Assembly: GCF_002607855.1 (NCBI RefSeq)
Contig: NZ_AWQQ01000069.1
Coordinates: 7,970 to 68,815, forward strand
Direction of reading: 5' to 3'
Length of the DNA: 60,846 nucleotides
Source: Desulforamulus profundi
GTDB lineage: Bacteria > Bacillota_B > Desulfotomaculia > Desulfotomaculales > Desulfotomaculaceae
The notes beneath the pieces are model-generated. The model worked only from the letters and a program-made list of their open reading frames with translations. It had not been told where the DNA came from and ran no database searches. Every line of letters starts with the position of its first letter. Position 1 is the first letter of the stretch. Positions 26,161 to 35,693 of this stretch are shown piece by piece. The position numbers and the translations under genes were made by a program.

Positions 26161-27095
26161 TTATTTTAAACAAAGGGCTGTAACGTATTTTATAACCTCT
26201 TCCTTTTCCAATATTTTCATGTGTCCAAAGAGTTCTCTTATGGTAATGTTACTGGCTTTAACATTTACAATAAATCCTTCCGTAACAGGACTGCCTTTTT
26301 CGTCTACTATACACCCGGTAAACGGTCTAACAACTAAATCCTGATGGGTAGAAAAGGTCGCTACCCTCAAGCCATCCCTTTGAAGCTTATAAATGTCCCG
26401 CCGGCGCAGGGAAGCCATCTCTCTTTGGTGGTTGACTTCCCAAAGCAATTGTTTTATGGCCGGGCTGGTATAAAGGCAATTTGCAGAACCTAAAACATCC
26501 AAAATTTTTTCCGGCAGTTTGACGCTCGCCCCAAGTAAAGGGGAGTTCAGAGTTATAACCCCCTTGATTTTTTGCCTGATTTGGGCTCCGCCGAGCAGAC
26601 AAAATCCAGCGCGATCCTCCCACCCAAACTATGACCCACCAGAATGTATTTGGCCTCCGGGTGGGCCTTGGAAAATTCGTGAATTAAAAATTCCAAACGG
26701 TTGACACTTAAAGGAATGGCTTGTCCTGTGTCTGCAGCTGAATATTTATTGGGATACCACTTACCTTTTTCAACGATCCCACCGGTATAGCTGTAAAGGA
26801 GAAAACGATGGTCAAAATAGGAATAGCCTGCTTTGGCCAGAGACTTTCTAATTTTGGGAAAACCAAGTCCCTCGGACAAATCACCCTTATACTTGCATCC
26901 TAAACCGTTTAAAAAAATGATATATAGATGATCGAGTTGGTGCATCTTTTTCTGAGGGATCTTTTGATTGGCCGCTTGTTCCCGGGAAGACTGCATAATG
27001 AAAAGCTGCTGGATCAATATGAGTAGAATTACTCCCAGTATGAGACTCCGCTTAAAAAATCTCCTGTTTAAGAAGAATGGCCTTGAAAGATGCAA
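26161..27095 (-). CDS. Membrane-anchored alpha/beta hydrolase, one frameshift
   Basis: One base restored near 26588 gives 311 residues. A single membrane helix (~16-34) anchors it. The fold begins LDHLYIIFLNGLG. The nucleophile elbow GHSLGG (Ser at ~155) is in KYILVGHSLGGRIALDF. After the break the protein continues IKGVITLNSPLLGASVKLP and later STHQDLVVRPF, supplying a plausible Asp. The final GHMKILEKEEV holds the candidate catalytic His. It resembles PGAP1/lipase-class esterases. Substrate unknown. Located between a lone autolysin and a macrodomain gene without clear operon links. Confidence 0.65.
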
Positions 27096-27257
27096 ACTGA
27101 CCCCTCCGTTGACTCGTCCCTATTCTATAAAAAAACTGAACTTACTAAAGAGACATTATGTGAAATTTTGTGGAAAGATATGTATGAAAAAGTCTATTAT
27201 TTGTTTGTAATTTTTTAGAAATATGTAAGATTTAGTTTAGAGGATAATATAATTTTT

Positions 27258-27344
27258 TTGGGTGTACTTGTGGACGTTGCCAACAGTTTGATTAAAGAAG
27301 GCAGGCTGAAAAGAGAAAACGGCAAGGTTCACGTGCTGGACTAA
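27258..27344 (+). CDS. Short C-terminal fragment
   Basis: A 28-codon frame from TTG 27258 reads VLVDVANSLIKEGRLKRENG and ends KVHVLD before TAA, immediately followed by a strong terminator. The conserved-looking turn suggests the tail of a winged-helix or similar protein rather than an independent gene. No ribosome site is convincing. Confidence 0.25.
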   Translation: MGVLVDVANSLIKEGRLKRENGKVHVLD

Positions 27345-27349
27345 AATTT

Positions 27350-27381
27350 AAAGCCAGAAGCTTTTGCAAGCTCCTGGCTTT
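27350..27381. terminator. Bidirectional terminator
   Basis: AAAGCCAG (27350-27357) pairs with CTGGCTTT (27374-27381), with an inner AGCTT/AAGCT stem. A/T runs flank it on both sides. It serves the macrodomain gene on the minus strand and the fragment on the plus strand. Confidence 0.75.
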
Positions 27382-27901
27382 ATTGATTTATGAACTTTTC
27401 CAAAACAGCCAAATGCTTTTGATAGGATGCTTCCCCAAAACAAACCAGGGTGACTTTTTCAATAACGGTATTTCTCTCCAGGAAATTTTTGATTTCTCTT
27501 ACGGCAATTTCTGCCGCCCGTTCCACGGGAAAACGATAGACACCCGTGCTGATGGCGGGGAAAGCGATGGTTTTAATGTCATACTTCTCTGCCAGAGACA
27601 GTGAGTTTCGATAACAATTGGCCAACAGTTCGTCTTCACGGTTGCCGCCGCCTCGCCAAACGGGCCCCACTGTGTGGATGACCCACTTTGCGGGTAGGTT
27701 ATAACCTCGTGTAATCTTTGCTTCGCCAGTAGCACAGCCATTCAATGTTCGGCATTCTTCCAACAACGCCGGCCCGGCTGCCCGGTGAATGGCCCCGTCA
27801 ACCCCTCCGCCACCCAGCAGCGTGTTGTTGGCCGCATTCACAATGGCGTCCACATGGAGCCGGGTGATGTCACCCTGGGTGACTTCAATTCTCCCTTTCA
27901 T
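27380..27901 (-). CDS. Macrodomain protein (ADP-ribose deacylase, YmdB-like)
   Basis: 173 residues from ATG 27899-27901, chosen because GGGGGG sits 7 nt upstream. The whole protein is one macrodomain: [50 protein letters not shown], and [14 protein letters not shown]. The conserved Asn and Asp-Gly pair typical of O-acetyl-ADP-ribose deacetylases are present. It hydrolyses ADP-ribose esters. Not linked to any obvious ADP-ribosyltransferase here. Confidence 0.9.
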   Translation of the reverse strand: MKGRIEVTQGDITRLHVDAIVNAANNTLLGGGGVDGAIHRAAGPALLEECRTLNGCATGEAKITRGYNLPAKWVIHTVGPVWRGGGNREDELLANCYRNSLSLAEKYDIKTIAFPAISTGVYRFPVERAAEIAVREIKNFLERNTVIEKVTLVCFGEASYQKHLAVLEKFINQ

Positions 27902-28218
27902 CAAACATCCCCCCGAGTAACAGTTCAGGATGAAACTGTTTAATCTTCCCTTGTGGATAGAATAATATTCAATATCCGGTTTTGCAACCCCTTTTAACGG
28001 TTAAACCTTACCTACCACCGATAGGTAAATGACACTTTCCTCAGTGCCGTCCAATCCAATCTCCCTCCCCCAATTTATCACGGGAATACTTGGTCTGCTG
28101 CTGAAAGTCATCGCCTGCCCTGCCATCGATTCAAAACTCCTTTCCTTAAAACCTGATTGGAACTTCACTGTAAAAGTGAAATTTTTTTATATTTATGGTG
28201 CATATTTAACCATTTGTG

Positions 28219-28246
28219 TTGCATGTTGGCGAATCTATGGTACAAT
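28219..28246 (+). promoter_or_regulatory. Promoter of the decarboxylase gene
   Basis: TTGCAT (28219-28224) and TACAAT (28241-28246) are spaced 16 nt, about 50 nt before the GTG start of the PLP decarboxylase. Confidence 0.55.
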
Positions 28247-28295
28247 TTAATTCGTGTGTGTGTATAAACATAAGACGTTTGCGGGGGAATGTCCA

Positions 28296-29462
28296 GTGAA
28301 ACAACCCTTTAAATTATCTTGGAACACAGTAGAAAAACTTGCTGAACTTTATACTACCCCATTTCTTGTTTTGTCACTAAGCCAGGGGGAATATAACTAT
28401 AAGTTTCTCCAACAGTACCTTCCCGGAGTAAAGGTTTTTTACGCCATGAAATCAAACCCTGAACCAAGTCTTATCAAAAAACTGGCAGCGTTGGGTTCCT
28501 CCTTCGACGTGGCATCCGACGGTGAGATTTATGCGTTAAGTGAAATGGGGATTGCCCCGGAACGAATGGTTTATGCCAACCCGGTAAAAACCGCAAGGGG
28601 GTTGGCAGCCGCCAGGCAGGTGGGCGTGCGGCAATTTACCTTTGACAGCGCAAGTGAAATCGATAAAATTGCCGGTGTTATTCCCGGCGCCACCGTATTG
28701 CTGCGCATCAGAATCGATAATGACGCCTCCCTGGTTGACTTAAACAAAAAATTCGGGGCCGATGCCGGGGAAGCCCTTGGACTGCTGCGCCGGGCCAGGG
28801 AAAGGGGCCTGGATGCCGCCGGCCTTTGCTTTCACGTAGGCAGCCAAAATACCAGTGCCGAAGCGTATCTTTACGCCCTGTCCGTATCACGGCGCATCTT
28901 TGATGCGGCAGCCCACGAGGGAATCCGGCTACGCATTTTAGATATCGGCGGGGGCTTCCCCATTCCAACCGGTGATCTAAATGTCGATGTGAAAGCCCTG
29001 GCGGAACGAATTCAGAAACAACTGGCCATCTTTTTCCCGGATACCGAAATTTGGACGGAGCCAGGCAGATTTATCAGCGGGACAACCATGAATTTAGTGA
29101 CCCGGGTCATTGGGACCCAGGTGAGAAACGGCAAACAATGGTACTTCCTTGATGAAGGCCTGTATGGTACCTTTTCCGGGATTCTTTTTGACCACTGGGA
29201 ATATGAAATGGAAACCGCCAAAACGAAAAAAGGTCCTGAAATTGAGGCTACCTTTGCCGGACCCAGCTGCGACTCGCTGGATATTGTGTCCCGTGACCGG
29301 AAAACCGTCCCCCTGAATGTGGACGATTTAATCCTGGTTCCCAATTGTGGCGCTTACTCATCGGCCTCCGCCACCACGTTCAATGGCTTTGCCAAAGCGG
29401 AGATTGTGGTTTGGGAAGAAGTCAAAGAAAAGCTGCAGGAGAGCATGATGGCGGTTAGTTAA
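28296..29462 (+). CDS. Fold-III PLP decarboxylase (ornithine/lysine decarboxylase family)
   Basis: 388 residues from GTG 28296, preceded by GCGGGGGA at correct spacing; an upstream in-frame GTG lacks a ribosome site. The PLP lysine is in FYAMKSNPEP. Other family motifs are DVASDGEIYAL, HVGSQN, LDIGGGFP, WTEPGRF, and the second active-site Cys in GPSCDSLD, with YSSASATTFNGF near the end. Enzymes of this fold decarboxylate ornithine, lysine or carboxynorspermidine. The lack of the elongated N-terminus of diaminopimelate decarboxylase and the GPSCDSLD form favour ornithine/lysine. Polyamine synthesis is the likely role. Confidence 0.87.
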   Translation: MKQPFKLSWNTVEKLAELYTTPFLVLSLSQGEYNYKFLQQYLPGVKVFYAMKSNPEPSLIKKLAALGSSFDVASDGEIYALSEMGIAPERMVYANPVKTARGLAAARQVGVRQFTFDSASEIDKIAGVIPGATVLLRIRIDNDASLVDLNKKFGADAGEALGLLRRARERGLDAAGLCFHVGSQNTSAEAYLYALSVSRRIFDAAAHEGIRLRILDIGGGFPIPTGDLNVDVKALAERIQKQLAIFFPDTEIWTEPGRFISGTTMNLVTRVIGTQVRNGKQWYFLDEGLYGTFSGILFDHWEYEMETAKTKKGPEIEATFAGPSCDSLDIVSRDRKTVPLNVDDLILVPNCGAYSSASATTFNGFAKAEIVVWEEVKEKLQESMMAVS

Positions 29463-29477
29463 TTCAAGAACAGTAAC

Positions 29478-29512
29478 CAAAAGGGCTAAGACTTGCACAA
29501 AGTCTTAGCCCT
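29478..29512 (-). terminator. Terminator after yqeY
   Basis: AGGGCTAAGACTT (29482-29494) pairs perfectly with AAGTCTTAGCCCT (29500-29512). On the minus strand it is followed by TTTGG, 25 bp beyond the yqeY stop; on the plus strand it follows the decarboxylase stop but lacks T's. Confidence 0.65.
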
Positions 29513-29536
29513 CCATGCTGTAACGAGGTCTTTTCC

Positions 29537-29972
29537 TTATCCCAGCAATTCCTTGACCAAGCTGCTGACCAGTTTACCGTCCGCCTTGCCCTTTACTTTT
29601 GGCATCAGGCGCCCATGACTTTCCCCATATCTTTGGCCCTCTGGGCGCCTGTCTGGGTAATGGTTTCCTGTATGACCTGCCTTAATTCAGGCTCGGACAG
29701 CTGTTCGGGCATATATTCCATCAGGATGTTGATTTCCTCTTCCAGTTTAGCCAGTTCCTCCGGCCGGTTTGCTTTTTTGTACTCCTCCAGGCATCCCGCC
29801 TCATTTTAATCTCCCTGGTGATAACTTCTACGACTTCTCCTTCTGAGAGTTCCTTTTTACCGTTAATTTCAGCATTTTTAATGGCTGCGTTGACCATCCG
29901 GATGGTATCCACCTTTAACTTGTCTTTGGCTTTCATGGCTGCCTTCATGTCGTTCATCAAGCGTTCCTTCAA
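29537..29972 (-). CDS. yqeY: YqeY/GatB-tail domain protein, two frameshifts
   Basis: Adding one base near 29795 and one near 29620 gives 145 residues, the normal YqeY length. The start MKERLMNDMKAAMKAKD and the region KVDTIRMVNAAIKNAE are typical. The C-terminal part contains MPEQLSEPELRQVI, AQRAKDMGKVMG and KGKADGKLVSSLVKE as in GatB_YqeY domains. The domain resembles the tRNA-binding tail of GatB. Exact role is unknown, possibly linked to tRNA-dependent amidation. Both breaks are single-base losses. Confidence 0.8.
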
Positions 29973-30069
29973 TTGCAGTCATCCTTTCGGGGTATTTTAC
30001 AATAACTTATTATACCATTGTCAGCCAAATAATACCAACTCCCTTATTGTGCTGCCTTGGTTTGAAAAA

Positions 30070-30097
30070 CAAAAAACCGGCCAAAGAATTGGCCGGC
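30070..30097 (-). terminator. Terminator of a small membrane-protein gene
   Basis: On the minus strand GCCGGCCAA pairs with TTGGCCGG, followed by TTTTTTG, 19 bp beyond the stop of a 37-residue frame. Confidence 0.7.
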
Positions 30098-30115
30098 TAC
30101 GAACAAGAGATTCCC

Positions 30116-30229
30116 TTAAAGAGCCAGTTGAATTAAAAACACAATGCCAACCAGGGCTGTAAAAATAACGAGTTCAATCACAGGACTTACAGAGAAAACC
30201 GATAACAAACTGCAAATCGCTCTGACCAA
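30116..30229 (-). CDS. 37-residue hydrophobic membrane peptide
   Basis: TTG (30227-30229) lies 9 nt after a perfect AGGAGG. The frame encodes an almost continuous hydrophobic helix (VIELVIFTALVGIVFLIQLA) with one Arg near the start, ending just before a strong terminator. Ribosome site, frame and terminator together suggest a real small gene. No family recognised. Confidence 0.45.
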   Translation of the reverse strand: MVRAICSLLSVFSVSPVIELVIFTALVGIVFLIQLAL

Positions 30230-30339
30230 GGACAAACACCTCCTAATTTGGTTAACCAGTTACACTCTATATATTCATGATGGATGTACTTTTTCCTTTC
30301 TTTATTTAAGACAATTTTTTAACATTGACATTTGCGTCG

Positions 30340-30627
30340 CTATTCTGCCAGCAGGTTTTTTTCGATCCACTTCCGGATTTCCGGGTTAATTTTGTACATA
30401 CGTTCCCTGGACTCTTTTTGCTCCTTAACGGCTCTTTCCAGCATCTCCACCGGGGGTTGCTCCTGGGTGTGGTCGCATTTAATGCCAAAGGGAGTGAATT
30501 TATACAGGGCCAGTCTAGGACATTCCCAGGCATCAATAACAAAGGTGTAGCCCCTTTCCCTTTTTTCAAATTCCTTTTCAAAATCATAATCCCAATCAAT
30601 TAAAGCTTTTATGATCGGTATCGCCAT
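30340..30627 (-). CDS. Conserved-looking protein of unknown function
   Basis: 95 residues from ATG 30625-30627 with GAGAGGGG upstream. It starts MAIPIIKALIDWDYDFEKEF and includes WECPRLALYKFTPFGIKCDH, two Cys and two His that could bind metal, then a charged helix. No family recognised. It appears monocistronic. Confidence 0.6.
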   Translation of the reverse strand: MAIPIIKALIDWDYDFEKEFEKRERGYTFVIDAWECPRLALYKFTPFGIKCDHTQEQPPVEMLERAVKEQKESRERMYKINPEIRKWIEKNLLAE

Positions 30628-30774
30628 GTTGTAACCCCTCTCTTCACTTATGATACAGTTCTCCCTTATTTTTTCCACGAAATTATTTTAATTCCTTCAA
30701 AAACGAAGGACAACTCTTATTTAACCTTCTGCTAGGGAATAATAGCAATGGAGAAAATTCAAGGAGGCCTTTTT

Positions 30775-31401
30775 ATGACAGAACAGAACAACGTGGTTCA
30801 TTTGGAACAGGAAGTCATTCATAAGAATACAGAAATATTCATTGATATTACGAAGATTTTGGGGCAATTGTTAATCCAGGGGTTGGTTAACTTTTCCTTT
30901 AATTATAAAGAAACCGCCATCTCCTTTGATGCTTCAGACCAGGTGCAGGAAGCCTTTGCCCAATACTCCCCGGCCAGAGTTCAATCAGTAACCGAGGAAG
31001 TTATGGGTATCACTGTAAAGCTGCTGTATAATCAGGAAGATCAAATGTTAAAACAGGCCCAGGATGAGGGCAAAACCAACCACGGCATTTTACAGAAAAA
31101 AATAAATGCCGTCAAACAACATATCATAACGCCAAATCTCCAAAACGGGTTCAATTTTTACCGGACCTGTATCGGCAATGTACTGGAGCAGTTTGCTGCC
31201 CAGCGGGTGGTAAAACCGGCCAGCCAAAATTACCCCTCCATGGAAACTGTTCTGGTGAAGCTTGCCACCAGGGACAATATGGACAGCGCCGGCAGGCAGA
31301 CCATGTCCTTTGAACTGTATGAGGACCAATTGGATGAGATCATCAAGGTGCTGACACAGTTAAAAAAAGAAAATCCGGTCAACAAAAATAAACCCCAATA
31401 A
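30775..31401 (+). CDS. Protein of unknown function
   Basis: 208 residues from ATG 30775, placed after AAGGAGG; an in-frame upstream ATG (30748) lacks a site. Mostly helical, soluble, no Cys pairs and no signal. It contains ILGQLLIQGLVNFSFNYKE and a repeated pattern of amphipathic helices. No family recognised. A terminator follows directly. Confidence 0.6.
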   Translation: MTEQNNVVHLEQEVIHKNTEIFIDITKILGQLLIQGLVNFSFNYKETAISFDASDQVQEAFAQYSPARVQSVTEEVMGITVKLLYNQEDQMLKQAQDEGKTNHGILQKKINAVKQHIITPNLQNGFNFYRTCIGNVLEQFAAQRVVKPASQNYPSMETVLVKLATRDNMDSAGRQTMSFELYEDQLDEIIKVLTQLKKENPVNKNKPQ

Positions 31402-31410
31402 GGGGTTTTC
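31390..31410 (+). terminator. Short terminator
   Basis: AAACCCC (31390-31396) and GGGGTTTT (31402-31409) form a stem with T tail, overlapping the end of the upstream gene. Confidence 0.6.
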
Positions 31411-31431
31411 TAATTGGGTCTGCCGTATATT

Positions 31432-32599
31432 TTATTGCGCCTTGACCTGCCACCCCGGGCGGTTAACACCGTCCAGGAGACTTTCATAATAGGTGACTAA
31501 TTTTTCCGTGCAATTACGGGAAGAGAGTTGTTGAACGTTCTTTAACGCCCTGTCTCCCATGCGCTTTCTCAATTCATCATCCTCTATTAAAAGAACGATC
31601 TTTTGCACAAAGGAACGGAGTTCCGGGTTGACCAGAAAACCGTCGTCCCCGTCAACCACCATATTGGATACCCCGTAAGCATTTACAGCCACCACCGGGA
31701 GGCCGGCCGCCTTGGCCTCGGCAAGGACAATGCCCTGTGTCTCCGTCAAAGAACCGAAGACAAATAAATCTGCTCCACCATAGGCTTTTACCAGATCCTC
31801 GCTGGATAGTTTGCCGGCAAAAATTACGTGGTCCGTCAACCCAAGATCTCCGGCAAATTTTTTCAGATTCTCCGATTCGGGGCCTTCCCCCACCAGTACC
31901 AGTTTGGTCTTGGGATACTGCTTACGAACTTCTGCAAAGCATTCTATGATAAAGGGAATGTTTTTTCTTTACCTGCCCGCCCGACAAAAAGCAAGATGGT
32001 TTCATCGGGCGCCAGTCCGTAGGTTTTCCTAAGCCAGGACCTGTCAAGACCGGTAAACTCATCCAGTTGAATCCCGGTGGGAAGCCACTTAACATTTGCT
32101 TTTACTCCCATGTTTCGGATGTGATTGCTGATGATTTCAGTGGGTGTAATTACCAGGTCACAGCGATTGCAAAAATCCACGCACACTTTGCGGTGATACC
32201 TTTACTGAACTCCCTGGCAAAGGGAACGTAATGGGTATACTGGTCATAAAGGGTATGATAGGTGAAAACCAGGGGAACTCCCAGCTTCCTTGCCACCCTT
32301 GCCCCCAATCTCCCCAGCAGAAAGGGGGACTGCACATGAATCACATCCGGTGGATGCTGCTCCAGAAATCTTTCTAAACCTGTGGAAAAGGGAATTCCCA
32401 GGTAAAATCCTTTGTAAGTAGGGGTGGGAATGGCCGGAAACCGGAAGACATCCTTTTCTTTTTGCACACCCGGGTATTTAGGAGCGAATATGATAACTTC
32501 ATGACCTAACTTTCTCAGTTCTTCGGTAAAGAGTTCAATGGACCGAACGACACCGCCGATATAAGGCTTATAGCTGTCTGTAAAGATGCCGATCCGCAT
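31432..32599 (-). CDS. Family-4 glycosyltransferase (diacylglycerol glucosyltransferase type), two frameshifts
   Basis: Single-base restorations near 31963 (A-run) and 32185 (A-run) give 389 residues. The start is MRIGIFTDSYKPYIGGVVRS, chosen at ATG 32597-32599 with GGGAG upstream. Motifs: GHEVIIFAPKYPG, VIHVQSPFLLG, FTYHTLYDQYTHYVP, and the donor site in LFVFGSLTETQGIVLAEAKA (Glu-x7-Glu type). The YHTxYxxYxHY segment is characteristic of MgdA-like transferases that put glucose on diacylglycerol, the anchor for membrane glycolipids. Substrate is inferred from motif similarity. Confidence 0.8.
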
Positions 32600-32771
32600 A
32601 GGAAAATACACTCCCTTTTACTAACAACTAATAAGAGTATTAACAAAGGAGAGTATTCGTAAACATTTTATCTGTTATGCTGCTTTTGGTATATAAATCT
32701 AAATTTCTTCCACAGTAAATTCAATCGTATTGCGAATCATACCGAACACCCTTCACTTTGGGTATAAAAAA

Positions 32772-33848
32772 TTAATCGCCCAGGGATATGCCAATTTTCC
32801 TGGCTGCCTTCACCAGGTCTCCCTCCACATCCACCTTGCGAATTCCCTTGGCAACTTCCGCCAGAGGGATGGGATTCAGATGTTCCCCGTCCAGGGAGAC
32901 CACGTAACCAAACTGCCCATGGGCTGCCAGGTCCATGGCTGCCACCCCGTACCGGGTGGCCAGAATGCGATCGTAAGGAGTGGGGCTGCCGCCACGCTGC
33001 AGGTGACCCAGCACCGTTACCCGCGACTCGATACCCGTTAATCTTTCCAATTCACTGGCCACGGCTTGGCCAATCCCTCCCAACCGGAGGGGGTCCGTGC
33101 TTTCCGATATAACCTTCTGAATCACCATGTCTCCACCCAGGGGTTTGGCGCCTTCGGCCACCACCACCAGGCTGAAGCGTTTATTCTGACTCAAACGTTC
33201 GTTGATTTTTGCCACCACTTTTTCATAGGTGAAGGGTATTTCTGGAATAAGAATAATATCCGCTCCACCCGCCAGGCCGGAGTGCAAAGCAATATGTCCG
33301 GCATAGCGGCCCATCACTTCCAGAACAATGATCCTGTGATGAGATTCAGCCGTTGAATGGAGCCTGTCCAGGGCTTCGGTGGCAAAGGCATAGGCGGTGT
33401 CAAAACCAAAGGTTTTGGCCTGCCCCACTGCCAGGTCATTGTCGATGGTCTTAGGACAGCCTACAACATTGAGACCCTTTTGGGCCAGGTCATACCCGAT
33501 GGAAAGGGAGCCGTCCCCACCGATGACAATTAAAGCATCGGCATGTTGCTTGATCATTTCAATGCACTGGTCAGATCTATCCTCAAATTTTCCTTCCGCA
33601 ACCCGGTAATGAAACGGATTATCGCGGTTGGTCGTTCCCAGAATGGTGCCACCCCGGGGCAATATGCCGGACACCTCTGCCTCAGTTAATAAAGTGACCC
33701 GGTTTTCCATCACTCCCTTGAATCCGTCCCTAAAACCTACCACTTCAATGCCATATTCTCTGACGGCAGTCTTAACAATGGCGCGAATAACTGCATTTAA
33801 GCCGGGGGCATCCCCGCCGCCTGTTAACACAGCAACACGTTGAATCAC
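32772..33848 (-). CDS. pfkA: 6-phosphofructokinase with mixed ATP/PPi signature
   Basis: 358 residues from GTG 33846-33848, preceded by AGGGGTGAT. Motifs: VLTGGGDAPGLNAVIRA, ILPRGGTILGTTNRDNP, GGDGSLSIG, PKTIDNDL, EVMGRYAGHIAL. The GGDGS Gly is that of ATP-dependent enzymes, while Lys in PKTIDND is normally found in PPi-dependent enzymes (ATP types have PGTIDND). This combination marks the long group-III clade. It makes fructose-1,6-bisphosphate in glycolysis. Gene is alone and intact. Confidence 0.9.
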   Translation of the reverse strand: MIQRVAVLTGGGDAPGLNAVIRAIVKTAVREYGIEVVGFRDGFKGVMENRVTLLTEAEVSGILPRGGTILGTTNRDNPFHYRVAEGKFEDRSDQCIEMIKQHADALIVIGGDGSLSIGYDLAQKGLNVVGCPKTIDNDLAVGQAKTFGFDTAYAFATEALDRLHSTAESHHRIIVLEVMGRYAGHIALHSGLAGGADIILIPEIPFTYEKVVAKINERLSQNKRFSLVVVAEGAKPLGGDMVIQKVISESTDPLRLGGIGQAVASELERLTGIESRVTVLGHLQRGGSPTPYDRILATRYGVAAMDLAAHGQFGYVVSLDGEHLNPIPLAEVAKGIRKVDVEGDLVKAARKIGISLGD

Positions 33849-33999
33849 CCTATCACCCCTTTGCTCCAATATAGCTTATTTTACCATAAGTGAACGATTT
33901 GTGGCAGACCCCCGGCTTGGATTTAAAAAATGAGAAAAAAGTCCTCGCAAATTAAACAGTTATGGTAGAATTGAGCATAAAACAAGCGGAGGTGCTTTT

Positions 34000-34179
34000 A
34001 TGGAAAAAGAAATGCATGTCTGCAGCCTGTGTGAATATCATGAAGAAATTTGGGACCAGGTGGATGAAGGGGAAATATACGAAGACGGCTGTTTTTGCAA
34101 GTTAAACAGAAATGACTTGCATTTTGAGAACTGTCTTGAAGTTAATCCTAAAGGGTGCCCCCATTTTAAGAGAAAATAG
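34000..34179 (+). CDS. Small Cys-rich protein, probable zinc binder
   Basis: 59 residues from ATG 34000 with GGAGGTG. Cysteines occur as CSLC, CFC, and single Cys before ENCLE and GCPHF, and there are several His, a pattern consistent with metal binding. No family recognised. A terminator hairpin lies 25 bp beyond the stop. Confidence 0.55.
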   Translation: MEKEMHVCSLCEYHEEIWDQVDEGEIYEDGCFCKLNRNDLHFENCLEVNPKGCPHFKRK

Positions 34180-34201
34180 TGATGACCAGATGGCTGAAAT
34201 A

Positions 34202-34244
34202 AAAATGACAGGCTTTTCAGGTATGAAAAAGCCCGTCATTTTTG
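34202..34244. terminator. Bidirectional terminator
   Basis: AAAATGAC-GGCTTTT pairs with AAAAAGCC-GTCATTTTT (one mismatch), with A/T runs on both flanks, between the convergent small Cys-rich gene and the livJ gene. Confidence 0.75.
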
Positions 34245-34258
34245 TGTTTAATTAAGGA

Positions 34259-35448
34259 TTAAGGGTTGATCTGCTCCTTAAATACCTGCTTGCCGTCTTT
34301 TAACTCAAGGACCACAGCGCCCTTGACAGGGTTATGGTTGGCATCGAAGGTGTATTTACCGGTAACGGCCTGCACATCCTTCAGGCTGGCCAGGGCATCC
34401 TTAATCTTTTCGGGTTCTGCGGAACCGGCTTGTTCAATAGCCTTCACAAACAGGATGGCGGCATCGTAGGCCAGGGCTGCCAGGGCATCGGGAGTTTCGT
34501 TGTTGTACTTGGCCTTGTACTTCTTCACGAATTCCTGTACAGCAGGTTCCTGGGAGTCCGGAGAGTAGTGGTTGCTGAAATAGGTGCCGTTTAAAGCCTT
34601 AGCGCCGGCAATTTCGATCAGCTTGGGAGAATCCCAACCGTCACCGCCCATGAAAGGCACCGTAATGCCCAGGTCACGGCCCTGCTTAACGATTTTGCCC
34701 ACTTGCTCGTAGTAGGCAGGAACGTAAATTACATCGGGCTTTAAAGACTTAATCTTGGTCAGGGTGGCACTGAAATCCTGGTCTTCGGTTAAGAATGCTT
34801 CTTTGGCTACGATTTTGCCGCCCTGTTCCTCAAAGGATTTAACAAAGAAATCGGCAAGACCCTTGCTGTAGGGAGAATTGTTTTCAACAAAAACAGCAGC
34901 AGTCTTGGCATTTAGCGTCTTGGTGGCAAAGGTTGCCATTACTGTACCTGGAAGGGATCGATAAACACGGAGCGGAAAACATAATCACGTACTTTACCGG
35001 TGGCGGGGTCCACGGTTACGTCAGGGTTGGTACCGCCGGTGGTCATTACGGGGACTTTGTTGTCCATACAGATCTGGGAGAAGCCCATGGTGTTGCCGGA
35101 GGTGATGGCGCCCAGGATGGCAACCACTTTGTCCTGGGTAATCAATCGGGTGGCCACGTTGGCAGCCTCTGTGGCCTCGCTCTTGTTGTCAAGGCAGATG
35201 AATTCTATTTTCTTGCCTAATACTCCACCCTTGGCGTTAACTTCTTCAAAATATAAATTAATGCCGTTTTTGGCCGAGTTGCCGAAGGTAGCCACCTGGC
35301 CGCTCAATTCATAGTTGCCGCCAATTTTGATGACTTCGGCTTCCTGTGCCTTAGGTTTGCTCTCCTGGCCGCCGCAGCCGGCAAGCAGACTGATAATTAA
35401 AAGGGTTACCAGTAGTAAGATGCCTTTACTCGCTCTCACTCTTCTCAT
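34259..35448 (-). CDS. livJ: Branched-chain amino-acid ABC transporter binding lipoprotein, one frameshift
   Basis: One G restored near 34942 gives 396 residues. Start at ATG 35446-35448 with GGAGGTAC upstream. Signal with lipobox SLLAGCGG, then IKIGGNYELSGQVATFGNSA, the usual first strand of periplasmic-binding fold I, and AILGAITSGNTMGFSQ. After the break comes TKTAAVFVENNSPYSKG and VIYVPAYYEQVGKI. It captures leucine-type amino acids or related ligands. No livHMGF genes are nearby, so it is an orphan in this window. Confidence 0.82.
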
Positions 35449-35655
35449 CTTTGTACCTCCATGTTCATTAGTTGGACAATTAAATAGAAGGAACATTTAG
35501 AAACAAAATTTGCAGACTTCCCGCCACCCCCGTATTCCATATAAAGATATGTAAAACTTAAAACAATTGTAGCCGAGCCGGCCAAGGGCTGTCAATATAA
35601 ATGTCAATCAATTCATAACGATTTATTAGCGAATATTTGTACAATGTTTTAAACA

Positions 35656-35693
35656 TAAAAACGGGACTGCACGGTATGCAGCCCCGTTTTTTT
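35656..35693 (-). terminator. Terminator after UPF0182 gene
   Basis: AAACGGG-CTGCA and TGCAG-CCCGTTTTTTT form a long stem; the minus strand has a T-run after it. It overlaps the final codons of the UPF0182 gene. Confidence 0.75.
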
